From assembly GCA_000149265.1 (NCBI GenBank), contig CH001979.1, positions 561,619 through 625,618 of the forward strand: a stretch of DNA of 64,000 nt, in the 5' to 3' direction. The position numbers and the translations under genes are program-made. This document shows, piece by piece, positions 53,661-64,000 of this stretch. Position 1 is the first letter of the stretch; each line of letters starts with the position of its first letter. Below the pieces are notes generated by a model that was not told the DNA's origin, made no database searches, and worked only from the letters and a program-made list of their open reading frames with translations. This DNA comes from Ciona savignyi (taxonomy: Eukaryota; Chordata; Ascidiacea; Phlebobranchia; Cionidae).

Positions 53661-54455
53661 CAGGGGTTCTTAAACTGGGGGGGCGCGCCCCCCTTGGGGG
53701 GCGTGGAAGCTTCTCAAGGGGGGGGGGCGCGAGCATGACAGTGACATATTGCAGGGTTCGAATTAACGATTCGCGAAATGCGTGGGATACGAGAAAATCG
53801 TTTTCGCGCTTTAGCTTATTTTAAATTGCCTTAGAATGCGGTTGCAGAACCTATCAAACTAATCTTTAAAGCCAGAAAGATAATTCATTAAGCAAACAGT
53901 ACCGTTATTAAGTAGTAATGATAAACTACAATAAACGTGTCGTGAGTTAATGCGTGTAGGATAGGACGAATATCGACGAAACGAAGCCTTTGAAACGAGT
54001 AATCTTACTTGTTAAAACACCATATAACCTTATTATAAAGAGGTGTGTCGCATTTCTACCAATCATAAATAAAGGAATCGTGGTATATTAACGCATAATG
54101 GCTATTGTTGCGTTGTGATAGAAATGCTTATTATGTGTCAATAATGCAAAGTAAAAGCAAGGTAAATAAATGTTATGTTGAATGCAAACAATGTTATATT
54201 AACGTGTTGAGAATTTATTATTAAAAGTGCGCGAAATCAGTAACGGTAATTTATATTTTCGCGATTTTGTTAAATTTTGTAATTCGCGAACTTGAAAAAA
54301 CGGTTCGCGAACCCTTGCATCCTTTACACTAAGCAGGGTAATGGCAAATAAGTTATTGCTCTATTTTTCGTAAATTTGATTTTTGAGTAGGTGAGGCGTG
54401 AGCATGAATCACAAATCTCAAGGGGGGCGCGACTGAAAAAGTTTAAGAACCACTG
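53661..54455. mobile_element. Second non-autonomous hAT-type element
   Basis: Ends CAGGGGTTCTTAAACT and AGTTTAAGAACCACTG, bordered by the imperfect 8-mers CTCTAGAG and GTCTAGAA. It contains G-rich and C-rich arms near the left end. The interior GTATATTAACGCATAATGGC block is shared with the TDO-intron element although the terminal repeats differ. Confidence 0.8.
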
Positions 54456-54473
54456 GTCTAGAAAACATGGCGT

Positions 54474-54528
54474 AAGCACAAGCACACGCACATACACGTA
54501 CACACACACAAACACACACACAGGCGCG
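54474..54528. repeat. (CA)n-rich microsatellite
   Basis: Imperfect run of ACAC/GCAC dinucleotides next to the hAT element. Confidence 0.85.
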
Positions 54529-54578
54529 CACTGTAACAAAATACACGCAAACCTTAAAAATACACTATTGTAATTATA

Positions 54579-54738
54579 CAGTGGAACCCCGCTTGCAGAC
54601 CACCTCATTTTTAGGACCACTTTAGTGCGGTCCCACATAATTTACTATGGTAATGCAAAATTCACTAACACGACCACCCCGCTAACGCGACCGCTTGATC
54701 ACGGTCCCATAGGTGGCCAGGTAAGCGGGGTTCTACTG
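54579..54738. mobile_element. Short pogo/Tigger-like MITE
   Basis: Inverted ends CAGTGGAACCCCGCTT and AAGCGGGGTTCTACTG flanked by TA on both sides. TA duplication and a CAGTRGAACCYCG-type end are typical of the Tc1/mariner pogo group. Too short (160 bp) to code for a transposase. Confidence 0.85.
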
Positions 54739-56247
54739 TATTTAGTTTTTTGCCTTGCACATGATCTATAACTCGAATAACGTAATCGCACGAACCTTTG
54801 AGGCATTGAGCATTTTATGTAGAACGTTTGCGCTAAAAAGTTCGCGTAAGTTTATAATTACTCAGGTATACGTGCGAGACTGTGTTTATTTGAAATTACA
54901 ACAACTTATGTTACCTAAACTGTAAAAAAACGACTGTCGTGTCGCCGTTTTTTTATGTTTTTCATTTTCTATAGAAATACTTGTTGCATGTGTAGGGAGC
55001 CGTTGCAGGTCGCTGCCTATTTCGCTAGATTGTTCCTTGTTGACACCCAGGTAAGCCGGTTACAACACCTGATGCGATCTGCGATTCCCTACGCGCTATC
55101 TCGACTCTCGGAGGCGCGCTAATTAATTGAGGTTTTCTGCGTAAACGACTCCTTGACTTCTGTGGTTCGTCGATCAACTCCTCAGTAGTTTTGTAACATC
55201 AATTGTATTGAGCAATTGAGGCGATTAACTTGGTACCAATTGCGAGGTAAATCGTTAGATGTTGAAACGACATAGATTCCAGATAAACTCTCAGTAATCG
55301 TCACATACAAGATCTTTCTTAATGCGTCCAGCCTCTCTCTTCTTTAAGCAAAAGTAAAATAAACTTATATAGCCAAAGTACGACAGCAGTGGTTATAATC
55401 GTAAACCTAATAATGATATTTCAACATGACGGAATGTCAGCGCAAATGCCAGCTGATGGGATCGTATATCTTATGTAATACATGAGGTCGCTACACATGT
55501 TTTCACTGTGAAAACAAAAAAGAAAATAAACCAAAAATAGCTCAGTTGAAACAGATTCATCCAAAAAATAAATTTTAGGATATTTTAAGTGAATATGACT
55601 GGGACAAAAGGCAGTGTGACGTAAAGTGCCTGGGATGCTAGATTATTAAGTCATAATAAACTGTGGTTATGGAACAAACATTCGAAAATATATAGTGGAC
55701 GCGGTTTTCTTCGGGAAGCGATTAATGTTAGGAATTTTTAGCGACATGACTTTGATACTTTAACGCAAATAATTGGAATTTTCATTTTTGGTTCGACTTT
55801 TCGTTTTTATTTCACTTTTGTTTTAAATTTTCCGTTTAAATCGTCATTTTTTGGCTAAATACTCCATTTAAAGCGAAAAAATCTTCTTTTCATTAGATTT
55901 AGTTATAGCTGTACCGCGTGCAGCGACAAGCTAGAAAAGCGAAACTGTAGCAATGTTATTATATGCAACACACTGCAATAGCTTGGGCAACTGGACCGTG
56001 GGTACGAGTTGTCGATAACCGTACATAAAATCCTTCAATGTGGATTAAAACATTCACTTGTATTTTGCATTAAAATATAAAAAAAACACAATTGTATGTA
56101 ATTGGAAAAGGTGGTATTGATGGGTGGGTATCAGTCAGTTGACGGGTCCTATTTTTTGTCCATCAAATATAGCATTTGTGCAGCAATTTGAAATGTTATC
56201 AATTAGTGCGTATGTGGCCCAGATTTTGCTTGTGTGGACAAGGACGC
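54739..56247. other. Gene-less stretch between the two cysteine-rich genes
   Basis: No gene recognised. A small SINE fragment lies at about 55965-56000. Confidence 0.4.
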
Positions 56248-56718
56248 GTGGTGAACTATGATAATACGCGTGGTGAACTATATACACTTCACAACATCAT
56301 ACGATGTTGGTATGCTTGCACTACTGTAAGTTCATGTACACAACCATCCCTTACCGGGCTCTAGACGGAACAGTACAATTCAAAATAAGCCGGTTTGTGC
56401 ATGTAATTTAATGTCCCATCACTTACTCTATAACTGTATAACTGAGTTTACAATTTTGTTGTGATACAGAAGAAAAATGAGTTAATTGGTAATGATCGCA
56501 TTTCCAAGTCATCACATTCGTAAACGACGATATAAATCTTACTTTTGTTCCCCAACTTACATAAAGCGGACATTCTCTTTACATTCCTCTGGCGTCCCAC
56601 TTAAGCTTTTACTTTTAGCACTTTCGTGGTAAAAATTATAAAAACGCGTTGAAATGTGTAAGCTTTAACAATAAAATATATATATAACATGACAATATTT
56701 GTTTAATGCATGATTGAA

Positions 56719-56724
56719 TTTATT
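56719..56724 (-). terminator. Polyadenylation signal of the right cysteine-rich gene
   Basis: AATAAA on the minus strand shortly after the TAA stop at 56758-56760, conserved with the left copy. Confidence 0.7.
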
Positions 56725-56757
56725 TTACAGTCGTGATTTTAAGATGAATTCCCAGTC

Positions 56758-59700
56758 TTAGCCTTGACGGCCTGGTCCATAGCCTGGGAAGTTGTATCCC
56801 GGGCTTGGTTGGGTAGATCTTAGGCAAGTCATAAGACAAAGCGAGCACATGGACGTTTTCAATTGCTCGTTTGCTGTAAGGGCTGGGCACGCAGGGCACG
56901 AGTTACGCGCTGGTATCACACAGGAGGACATTTGCTGGCTTTGGGACGTTTGGATATAACCTGCGTTGAAAGATACGTGTCAACAATGCTGGAGTAAATT
57001 TTTATGTGAAATGTTATGTAGCTATTTAAAACTATTGTGGATTACAAAGATAATGCGACAAAACGATGAGTATATGAAATAAGATAGGTGTTTATACCCG
57101 CAAACAAGCAAACGTAAGGACCGTAACACGCGGGAAGTCGTAAGAACACCCCACATCCACGGTCAGGTTACCTAAGCTTATGCACTGCGTTGTGTATGAT
57201 TGAGATATTTGAGGGACAAAACAGACTAGTTAGCGACCAGTGTTGAACCTACAACCCTTGGGGTGACTTAAAGTCGACAAACTAATCCACCGGTCGAATG
57301 GGCTGGACAAAATGTTAACTAAATGATATTCAACCTACCGCATTCTTGTCTGACACATCTCCTACAATCGATCGGGGTGCTCATAACGGATTGCCAAGCT
57401 TGGGCCTTGGTGAAGCAGCTCCCATTCTGTGCACAGCGATAACCGCATTGTCGTACGCGTATTGGGTTCATGTTAGTAGGATCTCGACCTGAAGTAGCAA
57501 AATATTGTCAGGCAAATGTTTTGTTCGAATAAGATAGGATGATATAATTTATTTCAGTGGGTAGAAAAAGCAGATCATGACCACACGGACAAACGCCTGA
57601 GATTAAAAACAAGATATAGGTGGATGCTGGTAGACCCTTTACGCGTATCTTTAAAGTTTGCAATCCTCGTATTTGGGGAATTTTAATTTCATTATCCAAA
57701 ATTTTCCACTCAACAACAAATAAAGCTTAAGATTCAAGCTTACCTGGTTGGTATCCGGGTGCTACATAACGGCGAGGTGGATTATTGTTTCCCGAATTTG
57801 TCTGACCGCCAAATGGTCCTCTAGAATTTGTTCCTGCAGTGACAAGTTTTAGACAATGGATGTCAAAAGAGTGAGTAGTCAACCGTTACAAGATACCAAA
57901 TAAATATCAATACCGCCAAGTACAGCTTTTTACAAAACAACGGTCTTAACAACAAGCCTATTTTGTATTCAAACCCTAGCCCGTTAAATAATGAATATGT
58001 ATGTGAACCATGGTGTACAGAATTATGGGTCCCATTTGGAAAATGGGACACATATTGTTTTTGTCCGTTTTTTTTTCGTTTTTTTTCGTTTTTTTTTCGT
58101 CAAACGCTTGACAGGCATGGCTTGTGGCAACAACATCTATCAAATGGGGTAATGAAATACCAATACAACTTTTTCATTTATTAGACAACATGGTCTAGAT
58201 GTGCATACTGCATAGACCAAAATTTTGGGGCATATACCTAGGGGAATTCCCCTGGGAGGTGAAAAACCAAAACGGTATCTTTTTTTTTTAAATTCCCTTT
58301 TTTAGGCATAGCGCTTGAACGACTACTCCAATTTCAATTAGATTTGGTAAACTGTAAGTGCATTAGCCACTGATATACCACTTAAAAGAATTAAAAAAAT
58401 TATCCAGGGAAATACCCTAAAAATAAGATTTTGTTTTCAAATCATGATTGTGACAGGCATGGCTTGTGACAACGACACCTACCAGAAGGAGTAATGGAAT
58501 GGGACTTCCCCTGAGACGAACCAAAACGGTATTTTTTTCTCTTTTTTGCGCATATCGCTTAAACGGCAGCTCCAATTTAAATAAGATTTGGTAAAATGTT
58601 AGACATTTAAACACTCTGTTCCAATTAAAAAAATCATTTATTAGGGTATTTCCTTTAAAAACGCAGATATTTTCCTGAATTATGATTGTGACAGGCATGC
58701 CATATCGTACAAACATCTTCAACAAGGAGTCGACAAATCAGACAAGGAATTGACTAATCAGAATAAAACATTAAGAATTGTTATACAACATAACCCACAT
58801 AGGTAAAAACAGAAACGTACGTACTAAACCCAGTAGAAACTTATCTAATAAACCCAGTAATTCCCTTAAAAGAAAGCTTTTATTTAAAACATTTGTGGTG
58901 AAATGTTCGTAAATCTAACACGATTGTTCTTTTTTTATCTACACAAGGAGAAGAAGTTTGGTTTGATAACTATGGGATCCATGCGTTTATGCTTGTTATA
59001 TATAAATTGGTCTTGTGGACGGACCCATCGTAGGTTCGAAACCTATTCCGGTAAAAAATGATCTTTGTGAACAGTTATGTCTCCGAATGATTTACCAATT
59101 GATGATTATAAAGGCTTCCGTGACGAATTTACCATGGGTTTGAAACTTATTCAGTAAAATTCCAACCTTGTTCAAGAGGACATGCTTCTGTGCAAGTCTT
59201 GCAAGCCGCCTGTCGAGCCAGCTGAGCGATGTTGTATTGCGGGCAAGATGAGCAGCTGACCCTGGCTTGTGATATGCAATCCATTGGATTTCCAGCCTGG
59301 GCGCCTGTAAGTTTCAAAATGTATAACTATGGGCTAACAACCGCAGTGATTAAAAATTAAAATATTGGTCGACTTACAGCCGTAACTATTTTAGTAATGG
59401 CTCTGCTATAGCGTATCGAATCTTTACAATCGCAAGTTGTCTGTTGTTCCAAGACTGAATAAAACTTACGGCATTGTCTCATGATACACAGCTTGCAGTA
59501 TTGGGGCAGCGTTTGCAGGTTTTGACGGATTTCCTCTTCATTGGGGCATCGAGCTGGTCCGACACACGCTTGTACGCAAGCTTGGTTTCTAGGTGTACTT
59601 ACTCCAAGCGAAGGCCCTCCAAATGGTCCTCTTCTAGGTCCTCCGATTGGTCCATCCGTAGGTCCATGCGTAGGTCCACCAATCACTGTGAATGTTAAAA

Positions 59701-62700
59701 AATAAAATGGTAAAAAATACAACATATATATGTACATTGATAAAAAAACTTACTTTTAATTCTTTCGATTCCGAAACCACCCATGGCCCCATTCGGTAAA
59801 TCATTCGGAAAAAAACGATCTTTATGAACAGTTATGTCTCCAAATGATTTACCAACTGATGTTTAAAAAGGCTTCCGTGACGAACCCAACATGGGTTCGA
59901 AACTTAATTCAGTAAAATCCCACCTTGTTCAGGACGGCATGCGTCTTTGCAGGACTTGCAAGCCGCCTGTCGAGCCCGCTGAGCGGTGTTGTATTGCGGG
60001 CAAGATGAGCATCTAACCCTGGCTTGTGGTATGCAATCCATTGGATTTCCATTCTGGGCGCCTGCAGATATATAATTCACAATGTAACTATGGGCTAAAA
60101 ACGGCAGTGATTAAAAATTGAAGTATTGGTCGACTAATGACCGCAACTTTTTTAGTAATGTCTCTGTTATAACGTATCGAATATTTACAATCGCAAGTTG
60201 TCTGTTATTCCCAGACTAAATAAAACTTACGGCATTGTCTCATGATACACAGCTTGCAGTATTGGGGCAGCGATTGCAGGTTTTGACGGATTTCCTCTTC
60301 ATTTGGGCATCGAGCTGGTCCGACACACGCTTGTACGCAAGCTTGATTTCTACCTCCCATAGGTCCACCTATAGGCCCTCCAAATGGTCCATCCATGGGT
60401 CCACCAAATGGTCCATCCATAGGTCCACCGTTCACTGTGAATGTTAAAATTTAAATGGTAAAGAATATAAAATTTATTTGTATATTAATAAAAAACTTAC
60501 TTTCAATTCGTTCGACTCCGAAACCACCCATGTCCCTCATCCCTCCAAATCCGAAAGACATCGGGCCGTACAATCCGATGCCGATTCCGATTAACCCCAG
60601 TTGTATATTGTTGTTGTCTGTGTCAGATAACAAAAGGCTACGTTTATTTTCGAAGGCGTGGTATTAGGATAGGATAGGATAAAAATACGATATTCATGTT
60701 TATCCCTGTGAATGGGAAAACCTGTGGGGTTTAACACGCGGAAAATCGTCAGATCACCTCGCGCCCACCGTCGGATTCACTTGCTTTACCTAAATTTGGT
60801 AGAACCCATTATTCCGCTGGGTTCAGGCAATGTCCGCTAAGTGTCTTTTTCAAGGAGACAACCGACTAATGACAAGATTGAGGTCCAAACCCTAATGGAA
60901 TCGCCCCCGCGTATTCTATTAATTCATTTAATTAACAAGGGTCTCAAAGACGTGACTTGACTGAAAAAAACGGTTGTTGGTTTGAATCTTAAAAATATGC
61001 ACCGACGGATTTAATCCTCTAAATTTATGTCTATAAATTTATGGAAATTAAAGCGTCAATAACATTTGCTTTATTTGACATCTTTTAGCACACTATGAGG
61101 CATCTTAAATTCTACCAAAAATTACCACAACCTTTAAGAGCAGAATTATTGCACTAAGTAGCTAGTTGTAATGTATAGATAGAAAATCTAAATCTCTATA
61201 AGAGACATTGAGATTACTGTGGTGTGTGTCGTTGCCGCGTTTTAGATGCTTTATCACGGGGACCTTGCCATTGCCAAGGCCTTTGCAAGGTATTCGGTAG
61301 TACGCTATACGCGAACTTTTTAATTACCGTCATCATTATTACAGTTCTGGATGCAGCTTCTGCAAGCTCTCATCGTAGTTTGTTCAGCAGAAGATAATGT
61401 CGGGCAAGTTTCGCAGTCTCCCCTAGCTTGAGTGATGCAATCTTCGACGTCGCTCCGGTTAAATCGGTTGAAAGGACCTATCGAAGTAAAAATTTAAACC
61501 TTGTGAAAATCGCATCTGTTCCCCAAATATATATTTCCATATTTAGGCAATTATGAACTGAAAACATATTATCAACACATTCTTCGCCTTAAGTTAAATA
61601 AATGAACCAACTAAAGTAGCCAGCGGTTCTTGGTTTCAAACCATGATCCAAAATACGCATTTCACAACCCGTGCTTACCACACTGCTCCATGACGCATGT
61701 TCTACAACCACGGGTAGTTTGCTGAAGTCTATCAATAGCTTGTCCTCTCGTTGGACACTGGTTGTTCTGAACACATGATCGGACGCAGGTCCTGTTCTTC
61801 CGACCACCGAAGCCGCGAACTCGTCCTAAAATGAATTGAATTTTACTATAAAAAGTGCCAGATTCTGGCGAGTACATAAGTCTTTGTTGCCTGGATGTGT
61901 TTTCATGTGTTTGTATTTTGGTAACACAATTTGTTGAAAGTTACTGATGCAGAAATCGTGGAAAACTCCAGTTTCTTATTCCATGGGCATTTTAAGAAAT
62001 CAAATCACTTCATGCCAAATGTTAAATAATTTGGTTTAGTTAATTTTTTGTACCAGTATTACAAATAGCAATTAAATCAAACCACGGCACAGGATTTGTA
62101 CCAAAACTCTGAGTGTGGTATTAATTCAGGCATATCCTTACCGATTCCTGACAAAATCTCTGCAAAAGGTCCGATTTCCATTCCCATTCCCATACCTGAT
62201 CCCATAAGCCCTGCAACAATAGAATGAAAACATTACTTCACATTGTCAAATTACCATACTTCTACATTCAGATACTGCAACCATATTTTTAAACCAAATA
62301 TCATCACACGAGATTTTATATTGAAAAGCGTTTTAAACAATCTCGATATTAAGTTATGTAAGTCCAAATTTATCAGACATTCATTTTTTCTCCTTAAGTC
62401 TAAAATAATTAATTTAATAAACATGTGTTGGTTTCGTACTCACCACCCTGCGGTCGACAACCTCGAAGACAGGTTCTACATGTCCTCATTCTAATCTGCT
62501 CGCTAGATGTCAATGTTGGGCAAGCGTCGCAGTCACCCCTAGCTTGAGTGATGCAATCTTCGACGTCGCTTCGATTAAATCGGTTGAAAGGACCTATTGA
62601 AGAAGTTGGTTTAAGTTTTAAGGAATTCCCCGAATTTTATAACACTAATAATTGTATTTGTGTCTTAAGCTACGTAAATCATTGCAACATACTTTGATTT

Positions 62701-63747
62701 ATCATAAAACTAGTTTATAACCCGCAGCGATTCAGCGTACAATTGAAAAGACACAAAAATGTTTATGTCGCAAAGGTTCTTACCACATTGTTCCTGCACA
62801 CAAGTCCTGCATTGAGCAGATAAGGTTCGTATCTTGTTGTTCGCTTCTTGTTTTGTGGGGCAGCTCTGTGGCGAAATGCATGATCTTGTGCAAGTTCTAT
62901 TTCGTCCCATCATTGGCGGACCGCGGCGGAACATCCCGACCGATATTGGGCCTGAGAATCATAGATGTTCGAACCTCGTAATATATATGTGCCATTGGGT
63001 TGCTTATCCTAATTATCTTTACCAAACAACTTAACGCTTAATCAAATTTTACTCGAAAATGTTAAACACAAATTCATTACAAAAAGCACGCTTTGGGTCG
63101 TCGTGTTTAATTTTATGAGGTACATTATTTAAAACATGCTTGCGTGTTTGGTAGAAAAGAGAATTTGGTCGCAGTCGACCTACCTCTATATCGATCTAAG
63201 TTTAGAAAACTATCTAGGGCTCGCCACTAAGTCCGTTTATAAATACAAATCAATGTATGAATCAGTCGCTTTAACCATTAGACCACACAACCGAACAAAC
63301 ATGGGATATAGATGATGGTACATCCGATTATCTCACGCCCACGTTAAAGTTTATCTGACCGAACACTGCAAACCCGTTGGCTAAAGCATTTAAAGGTACA
63401 ACTATGAACTATACCTGAAATTGAAGTTGTAAGGAAGGTACCAGCACCTACTAAGGTAGGAAAAAATCCTCTCGAATGATTTCCTGTGAAACAGAAGATT
63501 TAAAAAATAATTTTGAGACCGTACAAGGACTGTTGACTTATTTATATGCTTTATCACTCACTACCCTGTTATATAATACTCCACAATTAAAGTTGGATTA
63601 ACGAACCTCTTGCCGGAAAGCAAGCTCGAAGACAAGTATGGCAGCTTCTCATTCGCTGTACTTCAGTGGGGGTTGGGGTTTTACAAACCGAACATCGGGT
63701 CAGGGCGTTTATGACACAATCTCTGCTCTTGTTGTGGACCCTTGGTC
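56758..63747 (-). CDS. Tandem paralogue of the A/B cysteine-rich protein (5' end outside window)
   Basis: Exons in transcript order within the window: 63607-63747 (B), 63415-63483 (linker), 62784-62951 (A), 62444-62593 (B), 62142-62210 (linker), 61679-61825 (A), 61328-61477 (B), 60501-60617 (linker), 60231-60434 (GGP+A), 59924-60061 (B), 59470-59685 (GGP+A), 59167-59304 (B), 57744-57833 (linker), 57339-57488 (A), 56758-56960 (B, stop). All internal exons are phase 1-1, and the 15 exons give about 715 residues. Spacing of cysteines matches the left gene, for example RNRTCTRSCISPQSC in the first A. Compared with the left gene it has an extra A-B pair at 62.4-62.95 kb and an extra GGP/A-B pair near 60 kb. 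The equivalent of the left exons 1-6 must lie beyond 64000. The relic linker at 59.76-59.82 kb is left out. Confidence 0.86.
57080..57300 (-). repeat. Degraded tRNA-derived SINE
   Basis: Tail GTGTTTATACCCGCAAAC, body with CACCCCACATCCACGGTCAG, TATGCACTGCGTTGTGTATG and a head remnant TAATCCACCGGTCG. It lies in the last intron of the right gene. Confidence 0.55.
58100..58735. repeat. Three-copy tandem repeat
   Basis: TGACAGGCATGGCTTGTGRC recurs at about 58108 and 58450, with a diverged copy at 58688. Each is followed by an ACATCTA/ACACCTA/ACATCTT segment, then (first two copies) a CCCCTGRGA..CCAAAACGGTAT block and CTCCAATTTMAATWAGATTTGG. Units of about 240-345 bp, in an intron of the right gene. 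Confidence 0.7.
58985..59160 (+). repeat. tRNA-like SINE remnants
   Basis: B-box-like CCATCGTAGGTTCGAAACC at about 59026 and CCATGGGTTTGAAACTTATT at about 59131, each followed by an A-rich end. Same position as the SINE pair in the left gene. Confidence 0.6.
59757..59815 (-). pseudogene. Relic linker exon of the right gene
   Basis: The 3' half of a linker exon (MGGFGIERIK and a GTAAGT donor) is homologous to the end of 60501-60617. Its 5' half and acceptor are replaced by a tRNA-like SINE at about 59815-59922. Because neighbouring exons are all phase 1, skipping it keeps the frame. Confidence 0.65.
59815..59922 (+). repeat. tRNA-like SINE beside the relic exon
   Basis: AAACGATCTTTATGAACAG at the left and CCAACATGGGTTCGAAACTT as B box. 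It abuts the coding exon that ends at 59924. Confidence 0.65.
60690..60895 (-). repeat. tRNA-derived SINE
   Basis: ATAGGATAGGAT tail, TTTATCCCTGTGAATGGGAA, CCTCGCGCCCACCGTCGG and ATTATTCCGCTGGGTTCAGG; the head is degraded. Confidence 0.7.
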
Positions 63748-64000
63748 CTGTAATGTAAAAATAATCTTTACGGAATTGCTTCGTCCGTTATATTAGTTTG
63801 GTAGGTTATTGGTTTGTCTTTCAGCCAAAGGTTTGCAGACTTTTTTGCTGTTGTAACCACAGGGTGATATGTTGATTCTATAATTGCAATTAAGATGTTG
63901 TATGTATAACGTGATGTATAATTAGGTTTATTTTGTTAAATGCTATTTATTACTGTGGAAAAAATGAATAATAAACTTAACCGAACTAAATATTTTAAAT

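Larger units (their letters stand above)
56248..57500. repeat. Right copy of the segmental duplication (3' part)
   Basis: Collinear with 41745-43200. An internal tandem duplication of CGCGTGGTGAACTATGATAA-like sequence marks its left edge. Confidence 0.88.

Overview
The window looks like nuclear DNA of a solitary ascidian, most likely Ciona. The reasons are AT-rich intergenic DNA, compact genes with many short introns, a tRNA-derived SINE resembling the Ciona Cics-1 family, several MITE families, and splice-acceptor-like sites just upstream of ATGs where no 5' exon is visible, as expected where spliced-leader trans-splicing occurs. There are two 100-N assembly gaps (13558-13657 and 33292-33391). 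No prokaryotic features, CRISPR arrays, rRNA genes or convincing canonical tRNA genes were seen.

Layout. (1) 0.6-5.2 kb, + strand: an intronless GPX4-type selenoprotein glutathione peroxidase with an in-frame UGA, then a five-exon CRAL-TRIO protein close to the lipid-binding half of MOSPD2. (2) 5.2-15.5 kb: no supportable gene; SINEs, tRNA-like SINEs and MITEs. (3) 15.8-17.1 kb, - strand: a two-exon insulin/relaxin-superfamily peptide with classical B- and A-chain cysteine spacing, a phase-1 intron and a cysteine-bearing C-terminal extension. (4) 17.1-25.9 kb: long gene-poor interval with a cluster of CRE palindromes at 23.5 kb. (5) 26.0-31.7 kb, + strand: three housekeeping genes close together, mannose-6-phosphate isomerase, DMAP1 and NDUFA2. 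(6) 33.5-40.6 kb, - strand: a complete ten-exon tryptophan 2,3-dioxygenase reconstructed exon by exon, with one GC-AG intron that carries a hAT-type element. (7) 42.2-50.8 kb, - strand: a 17-exon gene for a secreted cysteine-rich modular protein that I do not recognise. (8) 50.8-56.2 kb: an inverted, broken fragment of the TDO gene plus DNA transposon remnants. (9) 56.8 kb to beyond the window end, - strand: a tandem paralogue of the gene in (7), whose 5' end lies outside the window.

The most interesting system is the paralogous pair in (7) and (9). After a signal-peptide exon, every internal exon is symmetrical (phase 1-1). The exons encode two alternating six-cysteine modules with almost invariant spacing: A = C-x(2,3)-C-x5-C-x16-C-x2-C-x4-C and B = C-x7-C-x(2,5)-C-x13-C-x2-C-x3-C. 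Cysteine-free Gly/Pro/Met-rich linker exons separate many of the pairs. The left gene carries six A-B pairs (about 862 aa, 72 module cysteines). The right gene gained or kept extra pairs and has a decayed linker exon cut by a SINE. I found no known family to assign it to by eye.

The other genes appear functionally independent: peroxide detoxification, lipid binding, hormone signalling, mannose metabolism, chromatin, respiratory complex I and tryptophan catabolism. Exon coordinates of multi-exon genes were derived from reading frame, phase and GT/AG boundaries and are given in each entry.
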